This document shows positions 1 through 7,043 of a DNA stretch of 36,292 bases, piece after piece. Position 1 is the first letter of the stretch; every line of letters starts with the position of its first letter. The DNA comes from an uncultured Lachnospiraceae bacterium. Its GTDB lineage: Bacteria > Bacillota > Clostridia > Lachnospirales > Lachnospiraceae. Position numbers and translations under genes: made by a program. Under the pieces are notes generated by a model that was given only the letters and a program-made list of their open reading frames with translations, did not search any database and had not been told where the DNA came from. The stretch spans positions 1 to 36,292 of the forward strand of contig USKC01000003.1 of NCBI GenBank assembly GCA_900555195.1, in the 5' to 3' direction.

Positions 1-89
1 CACATCCGCTTCCACTTTGTAAAGCGTACATTCGCAATCCGCTTCTCTACTTGCTTATGAAAAATGAGCTGTGCTTTGTGGCCCATTTT

Positions 90-986
90 TCAAAAAGCCC
101 TGAACATTTTCTGTGAAACTGTCCCTTCTCCGTTTATCTTTTCCATTTCCTTCCTGGTATTCTCCAGTTCTTCCACCCGCTTTAACTCATCCACAGCGTC
201 CTCCAGGCCCAGATAGGTATAGGTGTTCAGCGCTACTCCGATATTGCTATGCCCCATCAGATACTGGAGCGTCTTTGGAGGATTTATGTCCGACTTCGCC
301 ATTTTGCTGCAGTAAATGTGGCGGCAGACATGCGGGGTGATATTCAGCATCTGGACCTGGTAAATGTTGTTGTATCGTTTTACCTATCATTTTACCATAT
401 GGTTAAACCAATGCTCCCAATGCATCTCCACCAACGGAAGGCCCTCTTTATCCGTAAACAGAAATCCTGTGTGTCCGTCCACAACTCTCTCATACCTTGG
501 TGCTTCCCGGTCCTCGATGATAACCTGAAAATACCGGAATACGTCTTTGGGCATGGGCAGCTTCCTGATTCCTGCATTGGTTTTCGTTAATTCGATAACC
601 AGCCGCATATCAGAAGTTCATTGTAGCTGGTGGTCAATGTTTATGATTCGATTTTTCATATCCAGATCCTTCAATGTCAGTCCCCAAAATTCCGAGATGC
701 GTATTCCTATATGAAATAGGATATAAACTATTTCGTAATACTTACAGTATACATTATCGTCATGGAGGAATTTCAAGAACTGCCGCATCTGCTTTCTGAT
801 AATCGCCTCTCTGGTCACGCTATCGTTGACTACCACCGTGGCAAGTTCAAAGCCAAATGGGGTTTTGCGGAGAACATCATCATCCACCGCCATCAGAAAA
901 ACGGGCCGTAGTACGCCCCGGACCGTCTTGATCGTGCTGTACTTTCTGCCGTCATGTTCTTTCCAGTTGGTTGGATAGGGAATCTA
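90..986 (-). pseudogene. Tn916-type tyrosine integrase, decayed
   Basis: Minus-strand remnant of a Tn916/ICE-type tyrosine recombinase, the enzyme that integrates and excises conjugative transposons. Three open segments (about 893-618, 608-387, 350-90) lie in the same frame and are separated only by in-frame stop codons: a TGA after the residues DHQLQ, and TGA-TAG after FNHMVK. The catalytic landmarks can still be read: the first Arg in GIRISEFWGL, the HVCRH box, GHS, and the tyrosine in LNTYTYL. The same frame reaches about 986 (residues GRKYSTIKTV), where another stop appears; the arm-binding N-terminus is not recognisable, so the gene is also truncated at its 5' end. It is dead by nonsense decay rather than frameshift. 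It marks an old integrative-element end next to the toxin-antitoxin pair. Confidence 0.88.
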
Positions 987-1247
987 GGTTATAGCCGTTA
1001 GCCATTTCTATGCTTCTTCATATGTCTCATTGCAAATGCCCTTACCTTTTTTTCTCACTTTCATGTATATCTGCGCCCTTAAACGCATACGGTTCCGTTC
1101 ATATCACCTTTTACCACGGTTTTCTCACTTCATTTCACAGAAAGTGTGAATCCCCCATTTATTTTCTATTTTTGTTCACTTGCTACCACGCTCGTTCCTT
1201 GGCCGCTCCGCCATAAAAATTTTGACCGTCCCTGCCTGTAATTTTTG
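987..1247. other. Gap without recognisable gene
   Basis: AT-rich stretch between the integrase remnant and the toxin-antitoxin promoter. The integrase frame can be followed further on the minus strand with more stops, but I recognise no conserved residues. No convincing ribosome binding site plus open frame is visible on either strand. Confidence 0.5.
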
Positions 1248-1283
1248 AAAATAGGTTGAATTTCTCCTATTTTGGGATATAAT
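1248..1283 (+). promoter_or_regulatory. phd-doc promoter and probable Phd operator
   Basis: A -10 box TATAAT (1278-1283) is preceded by TTGAAT (1256-1261) with a 16-bp spacer. The -35 box lies inside a perfect inverted repeat, AAAATAGG (1248-1255) and CCTATTTT (1266-1273), with a 10-bp centre. Phd-family antitoxins repress their own operons by binding such palindromes, so this is the likely autoregulatory operator; that role is inferred. Confidence 0.7.
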
Positions 1284-1311
1284 AAAAGTAAAAAGCAAAG
1301 GAGGTCTCGTT

Positions 1312-1554
1312 ATGAATATCAACACAAAAAACCTGGTTTCTATCACCGACGCCAATCAGAACTTCTCTAAAGTAGCCCGCCTCGTAGATGAAAACGGCTC
1401 TGTTATCATATTAAAAAACAACGTTCCCCGATATTTGGTCATGGAATTCAGCGCCGCTGAGCAGGAGCAGCTTGCTGCCGACGAAGATATAATGGCTATT
1501 TCCAAACGTCTCATTGAAAAGAACCGGCAAGCTTATGAGGTACTAGCCAAATGA
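1312..1554 (+). CDS. phd: Phd/YefM-family antitoxin
   Basis: An 80-residue antitoxin expected to bind and neutralise the Doc toxin encoded next to it and to repress the shared promoter. The N-terminus (MNINTKNLVSITDANQNFSK) is the typical Phd/YefM DNA-binding start, with the conserved stretch leading into a VARLVDENGSVIILKNNVP strand region; the C-terminal third is the usual toxin-binding tail rich in Glu, Lys and Ala. The start is set by a strong AAAGGAGGT ribosome binding site just upstream. It overlaps doc by 4 bp (ATGA), so the two are translationally coupled. Length is normal for the family. Confidence 0.9.
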   Translation: MNINTKNLVSITDANQNFSKVARLVDENGSVIILKNNVPRYLVMEFSAAEQEQLAADEDIMAISKRLIEKNRQAYEVLAK

Positions 1555-1928
1555 TTCGATTATCCAAAATGCAGATACTTCTACTGCACGAACAGCTCAT
1601 TGCAAAGACAGGAGGATCATCTGGCCTACGCGATGAAGGGATGCTGGACTCTGCACTGAATGCTCCTTTCCAAACTTTTGACGGGAAAGATGCCTATCCA
1701 TCTCTCCAACAAAAAGCAGCCCGTCTTTGTTTTTGCCTGGTGAAAGATCACCCATTTGTAGACGGGAACAAACGCATCGGCGCACACGTCATGCTGGTGT
1801 TCCTCGCCTTAAATGGGATCGAATTACAGTATACGCAAACAGAATTGTCCGATGTCATCCTGCAATTAGCGGCAGGCACCATTCAATCTTCTGATTTACT
1901 AGACTGGATACTTACACATCAGATTTAG
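1551..1928 (+). CDS. doc: Doc-type Fic-fold toxin (death on curing)
   Basis: A 125-residue toxin of the Doc family. Doc phosphorylates elongation factor EF-Tu and so stops translation; related Fic proteins AMPylate targets. The Fic active-site motif is intact: HPFVDGNKR at residues 67-75, with the catalytic His67 and the Asn-Lys-Arg anchor. Doc proteins often carry DANKR at this place, here DGNKR. The N-terminus (residues 1-30) contains the expected GLRDEGMLDSAL segment that flanks the Fic core. It overlaps phd by 4 bp and ends 5 bp before an insertion sequence, so any gene that once followed is separated from it. The pair appears functional and may have been an addiction module of the decayed element. 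Confidence 0.92.
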   Translation: MIRLSKMQILLLHEQLIAKTGGSSGLRDEGMLDSALNAPFQTFDGKDAYPSLQQKAARLCFCLVKDHPFVDGNKRIGAHVMLVFLALNGIELQYTQTELSDVILQLAAGTIQSSDLLDWILTHQI

Positions 1929-1966
1929 CAACAGGGGCCGTTGCAAAATAGATGAGTAATTATCTA

Positions 1967-1987
1967 TGGAGCAATGGCTCCATTTTT
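1967..1987 (+). terminator. Short hairpin plus T run at IS left end
   Basis: TGGAGC (1967-1972) pairs with GCTCCA (1977-1982) around a 4-base loop and is followed by five T. It sits between the left inverted repeat and the transposase gene, where it could stop read-through from phd-doc into the transposase. Weak stem, so moderate confidence. Confidence 0.45.
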
Positions 1988-2030
1988 ATGCCTGAAAACA
2001 GAAAACGGACTCCGAAGAGCCCGTAATCCA

Positions 2031-2039
2031 TGGTATAAT
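2031..2039 (+). promoter_or_regulatory. Extended -10 element abutting the transposase start
   Basis: TGG-TATAAT is a perfect -10 with an upstream TG extension, but it lies only 5 bp before the ATG at 2045. Transcription from it would start at about the start codon, giving a leaderless message. No -35 of note is seen. Confidence 0.45.
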
Positions 2040-2044
2040 TAGAT

Positions 2045-3652
2045 ATGCCTACTAACCCAAAATACCATAAAAATTATACCGAATTCGGCGAGCCTTATCA
2101 ACTGGTTTTGCCATTAAATTTGGAAGGTTTGGTTCCTGATGATGATTCTGTCCGACTGCTGAGCCACGAATTGGAGGAATTGGATTACAGCTTGCTGTAT
2201 CAGGCTTACTCTGCCAAAGGCAGAAATCCGGCGGTGGACCCTAAGACCATGTTCAAGATCCTGACCTATGCTTACTCTCAAAATATTTATTCATCCAGAA
2301 AAATTGAAACCGCATGCAGGCGAGATATCAACTTTATGTGGCTGCTCGCCGGGCAGAAAGCACCTGATCACAGTACGATCGCACGTTTCCGTACCGGATT
2401 TCTGGCAGATGCCTGTGAGGCTCTCTTCTATCAAATGGTAAAGCGGCTGGAACATTCAGGCGAGCTGTCGAAGGAAACCATTTTTATTGACGGGACAAAG
2501 CTGGAGGCCTGCGCGAACAAATATACTTTCGTCTGGAAAAAAACCGTAGGAAAATGGGAAGCAAAAATGTTCCAGAAGATACAGGAGGCCGTTTCGCTGT
2601 TGAATCAGGAATACATACAAAGTTTCCGGGTAACCGAAGACACAAGGACGCAGGATCTTCAGGAGATCTGCCGGTTTTTGGAACAGGCCTGTGAAGAACA
2701 GCATACTGTTTTTGTCCATGGCAGAGGAAAGAGGAAAAGCCGCAACCAGAAATACCTGGAGCTGTTCCGGCGTTTTCTGGAACGTCAGACAATCTACGAC
2801 TGGCATACCGCCAGTTTTCAGGGGCGGAATAATTACTGCAAGACTGATCCGGATGCCACATTCATGCACATGAAGGATGACCATATGCGCAACGCCCAGT
2901 TGAAACCGGGATATAACGTACAGATTGGGGTGGATAGTGAATACATTGTAGCAACGGACATTTTCCAGGATCGCAATGATGTCTGGACGCTAGTTCCTTT
3001 CTTGAAAAGGATGGAAGAAAAACTTGGCTTCCGTTATCCCAGTGTAACGGCAGATTCGGGATATGAAAGCGAAGAAGGTTACAGTTATCTGAGGGAGCAG
3101 AAACAAAAGCCCTATATCAAACCACAAACGTATGAGAAATGGAAAAAGAAGAGTTTTAAAAAGGATATCAGTAAACGGGAGAACATGGGTTATGATGAAA
3201 GGACAGATACCTATACATGTCATGCCGGGAAGGAACTGCAGGCGATCTTCGTGAAAAAACAGACAAGTAAAAGCGGCTATGAATCCGAAGTAACCGTCTA
3301 CGAATGCGAAGACTGTAGGGGCTGTCCTTATAAGGAGAAATGTACAAAAGCCAAAGGGAACAAACGGCTGTACGTCTCCAAAAGCTTTTTAGAGAAACGG
3401 CAGGAATCATATGAAAATATCCTGAGCGAGAAAGGGATACTGTACCGGATGAATCGATCGATCCAGGTGGAAGGAGCCTTCGGAGTTCTGAAAAACGATT
3501 ATGAATTTCAAAGATTTCTGCTGCGTGGGAAAACCAAAGTAAAACTGGAGATCCTTTTACTAAGTATGGGATATAATCTCAATAAACTCCACGCTAAAAT
3601 ACAGAATAATCGGACGGGAAAACATCTGTTTCCAGTGCAGGCACCGGCATAA
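2045..3652 (+). CDS. IS1182-family DDE transposase
   Basis: A 535-residue transposase that cuts and joins the element ends. The N-terminal region (about 30-130) has the DUF772-type segment seen in IS1182/IS1380-like enzymes (SSRKIETACRRDINFMWLLAG, then PDHSTIARFR). The catalytic acidic residues are plausible in FIDGTKLEA (first Asp), VTADSGYES (second Asp) and VEGAFGVLKND (Glu near the C-terminus). A small cysteine cluster (CEDCRGCPYKEKC) lies between the last two, as is usual in this family. Length is normal and no stop or frameshift is seen, so it looks intact. There is no Shine-Dalgarno sequence before the ATG; start codon 2045 is taken because the family N-terminus begins here. Confidence 0.93.
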   Translation: MPTNPKYHKNYTEFGEPYQLVLPLNLEGLVPDDDSVRLLSHELEELDYSLLYQAYSAKGRNPAVDPKTMFKILTYAYSQNIYSSRKIETACRRDINFMWLLAGQKAPDHSTIARFRTGFLADACEALFYQMVKRLEHSGELSKETIFIDGTKLEACANKYTFVWKKTVGKWEAKMFQKIQEAVSLLNQEYIQSFRVTEDTRTQDLQEICRFLEQACEEQHTVFVHGRGKRKSRNQKYLELFRRFLERQTIYDWHTASFQGRNNYCKTDPDATFMHMKDDHMRNAQLKPGYNVQIGVDSEYIVATDIFQDRNDVWTLVPFLKRMEEKLGFRYPSVTADSGYESEEGYSYLREQKQKPYIKPQTYEKWKKKSFKKDISKRENMGYDERTDTYTCHAGKELQAIFVKKQTSKSGYESEVTVYECEDCRGCPYKEKCTKAKGNKRLYVSKSFLEKRQESYENILSEKGILYRMNRSIQVEGAFGVLKNDYEFQRFLLRGKTKVKLEILLLSMGYNLNKLHAKIQNNRTGKHLFPVQAPA

Positions 3653-3690
3653 AAAAGGTTTAAAAAGAACTGCTTTATTAAAGTGCGCAA

Positions 3691-3738
3691 AAAACGGAAG
3701 AAATCCACAAAGCAGAAAGGAGTTTCTTCCGTTTTTTT
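3691..3738 (+). terminator. Intrinsic terminator after transposase
   Basis: AAAACGGAAGAAA (3691-3703) pairs with TTTCTTCCGTTTT (from 3723) and runs into a seven-T tract (3732-3738). The A-rich and T-rich ends allow function on both strands. It lies inside the insertion sequence, 38 bp after the transposase stop. Confidence 0.8.
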
Positions 3739-3832
3739 ACTTAGATGGAGCGAGGGTGCCACTCCATCATCTAATTTGATAATTTTGCGACACCCTCTTT
3801 TTTTATAATGCAGATAACTTAGAGGAAGGCGG

Positions 3833-4930
3833 GTGAGAAACGTGAAGAGAACAGGCGGCATTGCAGTATTCCTGTGCCTGGCGCTTGTGTTCGGCGGCTG
3901 TGTGGCAGCAGGAGAAACCGATGACGGCAACGTCAGGCAGACAGAAGCGGGAGAGATCGAAACGGACGGAACGGAAACTGCGAATGCAGACAGGACCGGA
4001 GAAGAGAGCGAAACAGACGGGACGGAAGGAGTGAGCCCGATGGAAACGAGCCAGAGTGCCGGAGAAGTTTATACAGCAGATACCCGGATTTCAGAGGTGA
4101 TCGAGGATCCGGTTTTCGGAGAATATGGCAGATTGATTTTTCCGGTGGACACCGGATTTTACAGCGGGGATACGCTGGGAGATCTGCGGCTGACCTGGTA
4201 TAACAACATCGATCCGGAAAAAACGGTGGAAATCGTCAATTATTTTAAGAGCCATGCGGAAGTCGGGGATACGGTGTTCTATGATATCTACACGGAGGAA
4301 GAGAAGGCGCAGGATCCGGAAAAAGAGGATACAGGCCTGTTCTTCTTTAAAGGGACGCCGGGAGAGAAATTCGCCGTATGCAATGCGGGAGGAGGCTTTG
4401 CCTATGTGGGCGCCATGCAGGACAGTTTTCCGCATGCATTGGAATTATCCAAGATGGGTTACAACGCCTTTGCGCTGATCTATCGGCCCGGCGCACAGAC
4501 CGCCTGTGAAGACCTGGCGCGGGCCATCAGTTTTATTTTTGAACACGCGGACGAACTGGAGGTGGATACCGACTGTTATTCACTTTGGGGAGGTTCCGCA
4601 GGAGGAAGAATGGCCGCATGGCTTGGTTCTTATGGGCCCGCCGCGTTTGGAGGAGACGAATTGCCGCGCCCCGGGGCAGTCATCATGCAGTACACAGGAC
4701 ATTCGGATTATACAGAAGCGGATCCTCCCACCTTTGCCTGCGTGGGAGAAAATGACGGAATCGCAAGCTGGCGCACCATGCAGCGACGTATCGATGCGCT
4801 GGCCGCTTCGGGAATCCCGACGGAATTCCATCATTATCCGGGGCTTAGCCATGGATTCGGCCTGGGCACAGGCACAGCAGCGGAAGGGTGGCTCGAAGAA
4901 GCGGTGTCCTTCTGGGAAGATCAGATGTAG
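3833..4930 (+). CDS. Secreted alpha/beta-hydrolase lipoprotein
   Basis: A 365-residue exported lipoprotein with an esterase/lipase-type alpha/beta-hydrolase domain related to the acetyl-esterase (Aes) group; the substrate is unknown. Residues 1-23 form a signal peptide ending in LVFGGC (Cys23 the likely lipidated residue), followed by an acidic Glu/Thr/Asp-rich linker to about residue 75. The catalytic triad can be placed at Ser255 (GGSAGG), Asp308 (GENDG) and His340 (LSHGFG). The start is a GTG with an AGGAAGG ribosome binding site; a second GTG 9 bp downstream is less well spaced. It lies 36 bp after the insertion sequence and is followed closely by an iron alcohol dehydrogenase and a flavodoxin, probably one operon. 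It resembles the C-terminal half of the fusion protein at 20196-21527. Confidence 0.85.
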   Translation: MRNVKRTGGIAVFLCLALVFGGCVAAGETDDGNVRQTEAGEIETDGTETANADRTGEESETDGTEGVSPMETSQSAGEVYTADTRISEVIEDPVFGEYGRLIFPVDTGFYSGDTLGDLRLTWYNNIDPEKTVEIVNYFKSHAEVGDTVFYDIYTEEEKAQDPEKEDTGLFFFKGTPGEKFAVCNAGGGFAYVGAMQDSFPHALELSKMGYNAFALIYRPGAQTACEDLARAISFIFEHADELEVDTDCYSLWGGSAGGRMAAWLGSYGPAAFGGDELPRPGAVIMQYTGHSDYTEADPPTFACVGENDGIASWRTMQRRIDALAASGIPTEFHHYPGLSHGFGLGTGTAAEGWLEEAVSFWEDQM

Positions 4931-4950
4931 CGAAGAAAGGAAGCGGAGAT

Positions 4951-6120
4951 ATGAATAACTTTATTTTTCAGAATGCGACAAAGGTTTATTTCGGAAAAGG
5001 GTGCGTAAAAGAGTATCTTGCCTGCCTGACCGGAACGTATCACACGGTGATGCTGGCATATGGAGGCGGTTCCATCAAGAGAAACGGCGTATATGAAGAG
5101 CTGACGGGAATTCTGGAGCGCACCGGCAAGAAGGTAGTGGAATTTTCCGGGATCATGTCCAATCCTACTTATGCCAAAGTACAGGAAGGGGCGCGGCTTG
5201 CCAGAGAAAACCAAGTGGATATGATTCTGGCAGCCGGAGGCGGTTCCGTGATGGACTGCTGCAAAGCGGTCTCCCTGGCAGCGAAATATGATGGGGATAT
5301 CTGGGAAGATTTCTGGGCCAGGCCAGGTGTAATTGAGGTGGAGCCGGTTCCTCTGGGCGTAGTAGTCACTGTGGCGGGCACTGGAAGCGAATGCAATGGA
5401 GGCGCGGTGATTACCAATGAAGAGAAGAAGATCAAAACCGGCAGGGACTATCCGGCTTTGAATCCACGTTTTGCCTTGATGGATCCTGTTTACACATACA
5501 GTGTGCCGGTGCGGCAGATGGTATCCGGCAGCTTTGATATCCTCAGCCATATCATGGAGACCTATTTCAGCGAACCAAATGAGGATAACGTATCGGACGA
5601 CATCATGGAAGCCCTGATGAGAAGCGTGATCCGCAATCTGCGCGCTGCCATCCGGAACCCGGAAGATTATACGGCCAGGAGCAACCTGATGTGGGATTCC
5701 ACCATGGCGGAGAATCGTATCATTAAAATGGGAAAGCGATGCGACTTCCAGTGCCATAACATGGAACATCAGCTCGGCGCTTATACCGACTGCAATCACG
5801 GCTGCGGGCTCGCGGTACTGCATCCGGTATACTACCGTTATATTTACAGAGAGGGCCTGCCGAAATTCGTGCGGTTTGCACAAAACGTATGGGGGATTGC
5901 CGGAGAAGGAAAAAGTGAGGAAGAACTGGCCCTGGCCGGCATAGACGCCCTGGCGGAGTTCATTCAGGAGATTGGACTGCCCACATCCTTAAAGGAACTG
6001 GGCATGACCGATAAAAGCCAGCTGAAAGAAATCGCTGATTCCTGCGGTATTTCAGCCGGCAGCTATAAAAAGATGACACATGAAGAGATATTGGAGATCT
6101 TCAAGGAATGCTTTGAATAA
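4951..6120 (+). CDS. Iron-containing alcohol dehydrogenase
   Basis: A 389-residue NAD(P)-dependent alcohol/aldehyde oxidoreductase of the iron-dependent class III family (FucO/YqhD/butanol dehydrogenase relatives). The N-terminal nucleotide-binding half shows YGGGS near residue 35 and AAGGGSVMD near residue 95. The four metal ligands align with family positions: Asp196 and His200 (FDILSHIMETY), His269 (QCHNMEHQLG) and His283 (CNHGCG). Several cysteines surround the metal site, which is slightly unusual. I chose ATG 4951 because it follows AAGGAAGCGGAG and gives the standard N-terminus (MNNFIFQNATKVYFGKG); the open frame extends upstream to 4888 only by overlapping the hydrolase gene. Cytoplasmic; substrate not predictable, short-chain alcohols or aldehydes likely. 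Confidence 0.92.
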   Translation: MNNFIFQNATKVYFGKGCVKEYLACLTGTYHTVMLAYGGGSIKRNGVYEELTGILERTGKKVVEFSGIMSNPTYAKVQEGARLARENQVDMILAAGGGSVMDCCKAVSLAAKYDGDIWEDFWARPGVIEVEPVPLGVVVTVAGTGSECNGGAVITNEEKKIKTGRDYPALNPRFALMDPVYTYSVPVRQMVSGSFDILSHIMETYFSEPNEDNVSDDIMEALMRSVIRNLRAAIRNPEDYTARSNLMWDSTMAENRIIKMGKRCDFQCHNMEHQLGAYTDCNHGCGLAVLHPVYYRYIYREGLPKFVRFAQNVWGIAGEGKSEEELALAGIDALAEFIQEIGLPTSLKELGMTDKSQLKEIADSCGISAGSYKKMTHEEILEIFKECFE

Positions 6121-6136
6121 CAAAGGAGGAGAACGT

Positions 6137-6838
6137 ATGAAAAAATGGATCGCATTGTTGCTGACAACCGTGATGGCAGCCGGCCTCGTGGCCTGCGGCA
6201 GTTCACAGACACAGACTTCCACACAGGCGGCTGCGGAAACGGAGACCGCTCAGACCGAGTCGGAACGTGTGCAGGAAACAGAAAGCGCGCAGTCCGAAAC
6301 CGAATCAACGGAGGCTGCCGATGCAGGGGAAGAAACAGAGGCAGAGGCTGGGACAGGAAAAACGTTGGTAGTCTACTATTCAGCGACCGGCAATACGGAG
6401 GAAGTGGCGAATGCAATCGCGGCCGCTACCGGAGCGGATGTGTTTGAATTGGAACCGGCAGATCCTTATACGGATGAAGATCTGAACTGGACAGATGAAA
6501 ACAGCCGCGTAACGGTGGAACATGACAATCCGGATCAGAGAGATGTGGAATTGGTGGCGGATACAGTGGATAACTGGGAAGAATATGATACGGTATTCAT
6601 CGGATATCCCATCTGGTGGGGCATTGCCGCATGGCCGGTGGATACGTTTGTTGAGGCCAACGATTTCACCGGAAAAACGGTGATTCCGTTCTGCACGTCT
6701 TCCAGCTCCGACCTGGGAGAGAGCGGACAGCTGCTGGCAGAGATGGCTGGAACAGGAGACTGGCAGGAAGGCATGAGATTCCGGTCCGGCGTTGACGAAG
6801 CGGATGTGCAGGAATGGGTGAATGGCCTGGGGCTGTAA
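6137..6838 (+). CDS. Flavodoxin-domain lipoprotein
   Basis: A 233-residue exported lipoprotein with a flavodoxin_4-type FMN-binding domain. The signal peptide ends at LVAC (Cys20). Residues 21-74 are a Glu/Thr/Ser/Ala-rich linker that holds the domain away from the membrane. The FMN phosphate loop SATGNT (82-87) is canonical, and GYPIWWG further on is the aromatic isoalloxazine-contact region of this subfamily. It therefore probably carries FMN outside the membrane and acts in one- or two-electron transfer; its partner is unknown. Start 6137 follows AAAGGAGGAG 8 bp upstream and is 16 bp after the dehydrogenase stop, so the gene is the third of an operon closed by a terminator at 6866. Confidence 0.9.
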   Translation: MKKWIALLLTTVMAAGLVACGSSQTQTSTQAAAETETAQTESERVQETESAQSETESTEAADAGEETEAEAGTGKTLVVYYSATGNTEEVANAIAAATGADVFELEPADPYTDEDLNWTDENSRVTVEHDNPDQRDVELVADTVDNWEEYDTVFIGYPIWWGIAAWPVDTFVEANDFTGKTVIPFCTSSSSDLGESGQLLAEMAGTGDWQEGMRFRSGVDEADVQEWVNGLGL

Positions 6839-6865
6839 TTGTCAGGAATAAATATGTAGAAATTT

Positions 6866-6893
6866 GGGCAGGGTGTATGGCATCCTGCCCTTT
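6866..6893 (+). terminator. Intrinsic terminator after flavodoxin operon
   Basis: GGGCAGG (6866-6872) pairs perfectly with CCTGCCC (6884-6890), followed by TTT and more pyrimidines. It lies 27 bp after the flavodoxin stop and separates that operon from the TerB cassette. Confidence 0.75.
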
Positions 6894-6972
6894 CCCTGTT
6901 TAAATCGATAACTGGTTATCTTTCAGTCCTTATTTTCAAACATTCTTTCAGATAGATAAGCGGGGAGTTCCG

Positions 6973-6981
6973 TGGTATACT
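6973..6981 (+). promoter_or_regulatory. Extended -10 promoter of TerB cassette
   Basis: TG-G-TATACT is a good extended -10 element; a recognisable -35 is absent, which is allowed for extended -10 promoters. Transcription would begin near 6988, giving a leader of about 55 nt before the TTG start at 7044. The position shows that the upstream GTG at 6972 in the same frame cannot be the start. Confidence 0.55.
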
Positions 6982-7043
6982 ATGGGGGACAGAGATCGCA
7001 TAGGAACTTCTGGAAACTGTTTTTTCATATAAGGAGCATACCA

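Larger units (their letters stand above)
1934..3797 (+). mobile_element. IS1182-family insertion sequence
   Basis: About 1.86 kb element carrying one transposase gene. Imperfect terminal inverted repeats are visible: the left end reads GGGGCCGTTGCAAAAT (1934-1949) and the right end, reverse-complemented from 3782-3797, reads GAGGGTGTCGCAAAAT; about 11 of the last 15 positions agree, with a perfect GCAAAAT core. I see no clear target duplication, so the outer boundary is uncertain by a few bases. The element contains a protective hairpin near its left end and a terminator after the transposase. It begins 5 bp after the doc stop codon. Confidence 0.8.

Noticed and set aside
3776..3809. Outward promoter at the insertion-sequence right end (TTGATA and TATAAT).
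   Set aside because: The spacing is 22 bp, too long for a normal promoter; it could be made functional only by a shift I cannot see.
4921..5883. 320-residue minus-strand open frame.
   Set aside because: Antisense of the iron alcohol dehydrogenase, which has full metal ligands and a good ribosome site.
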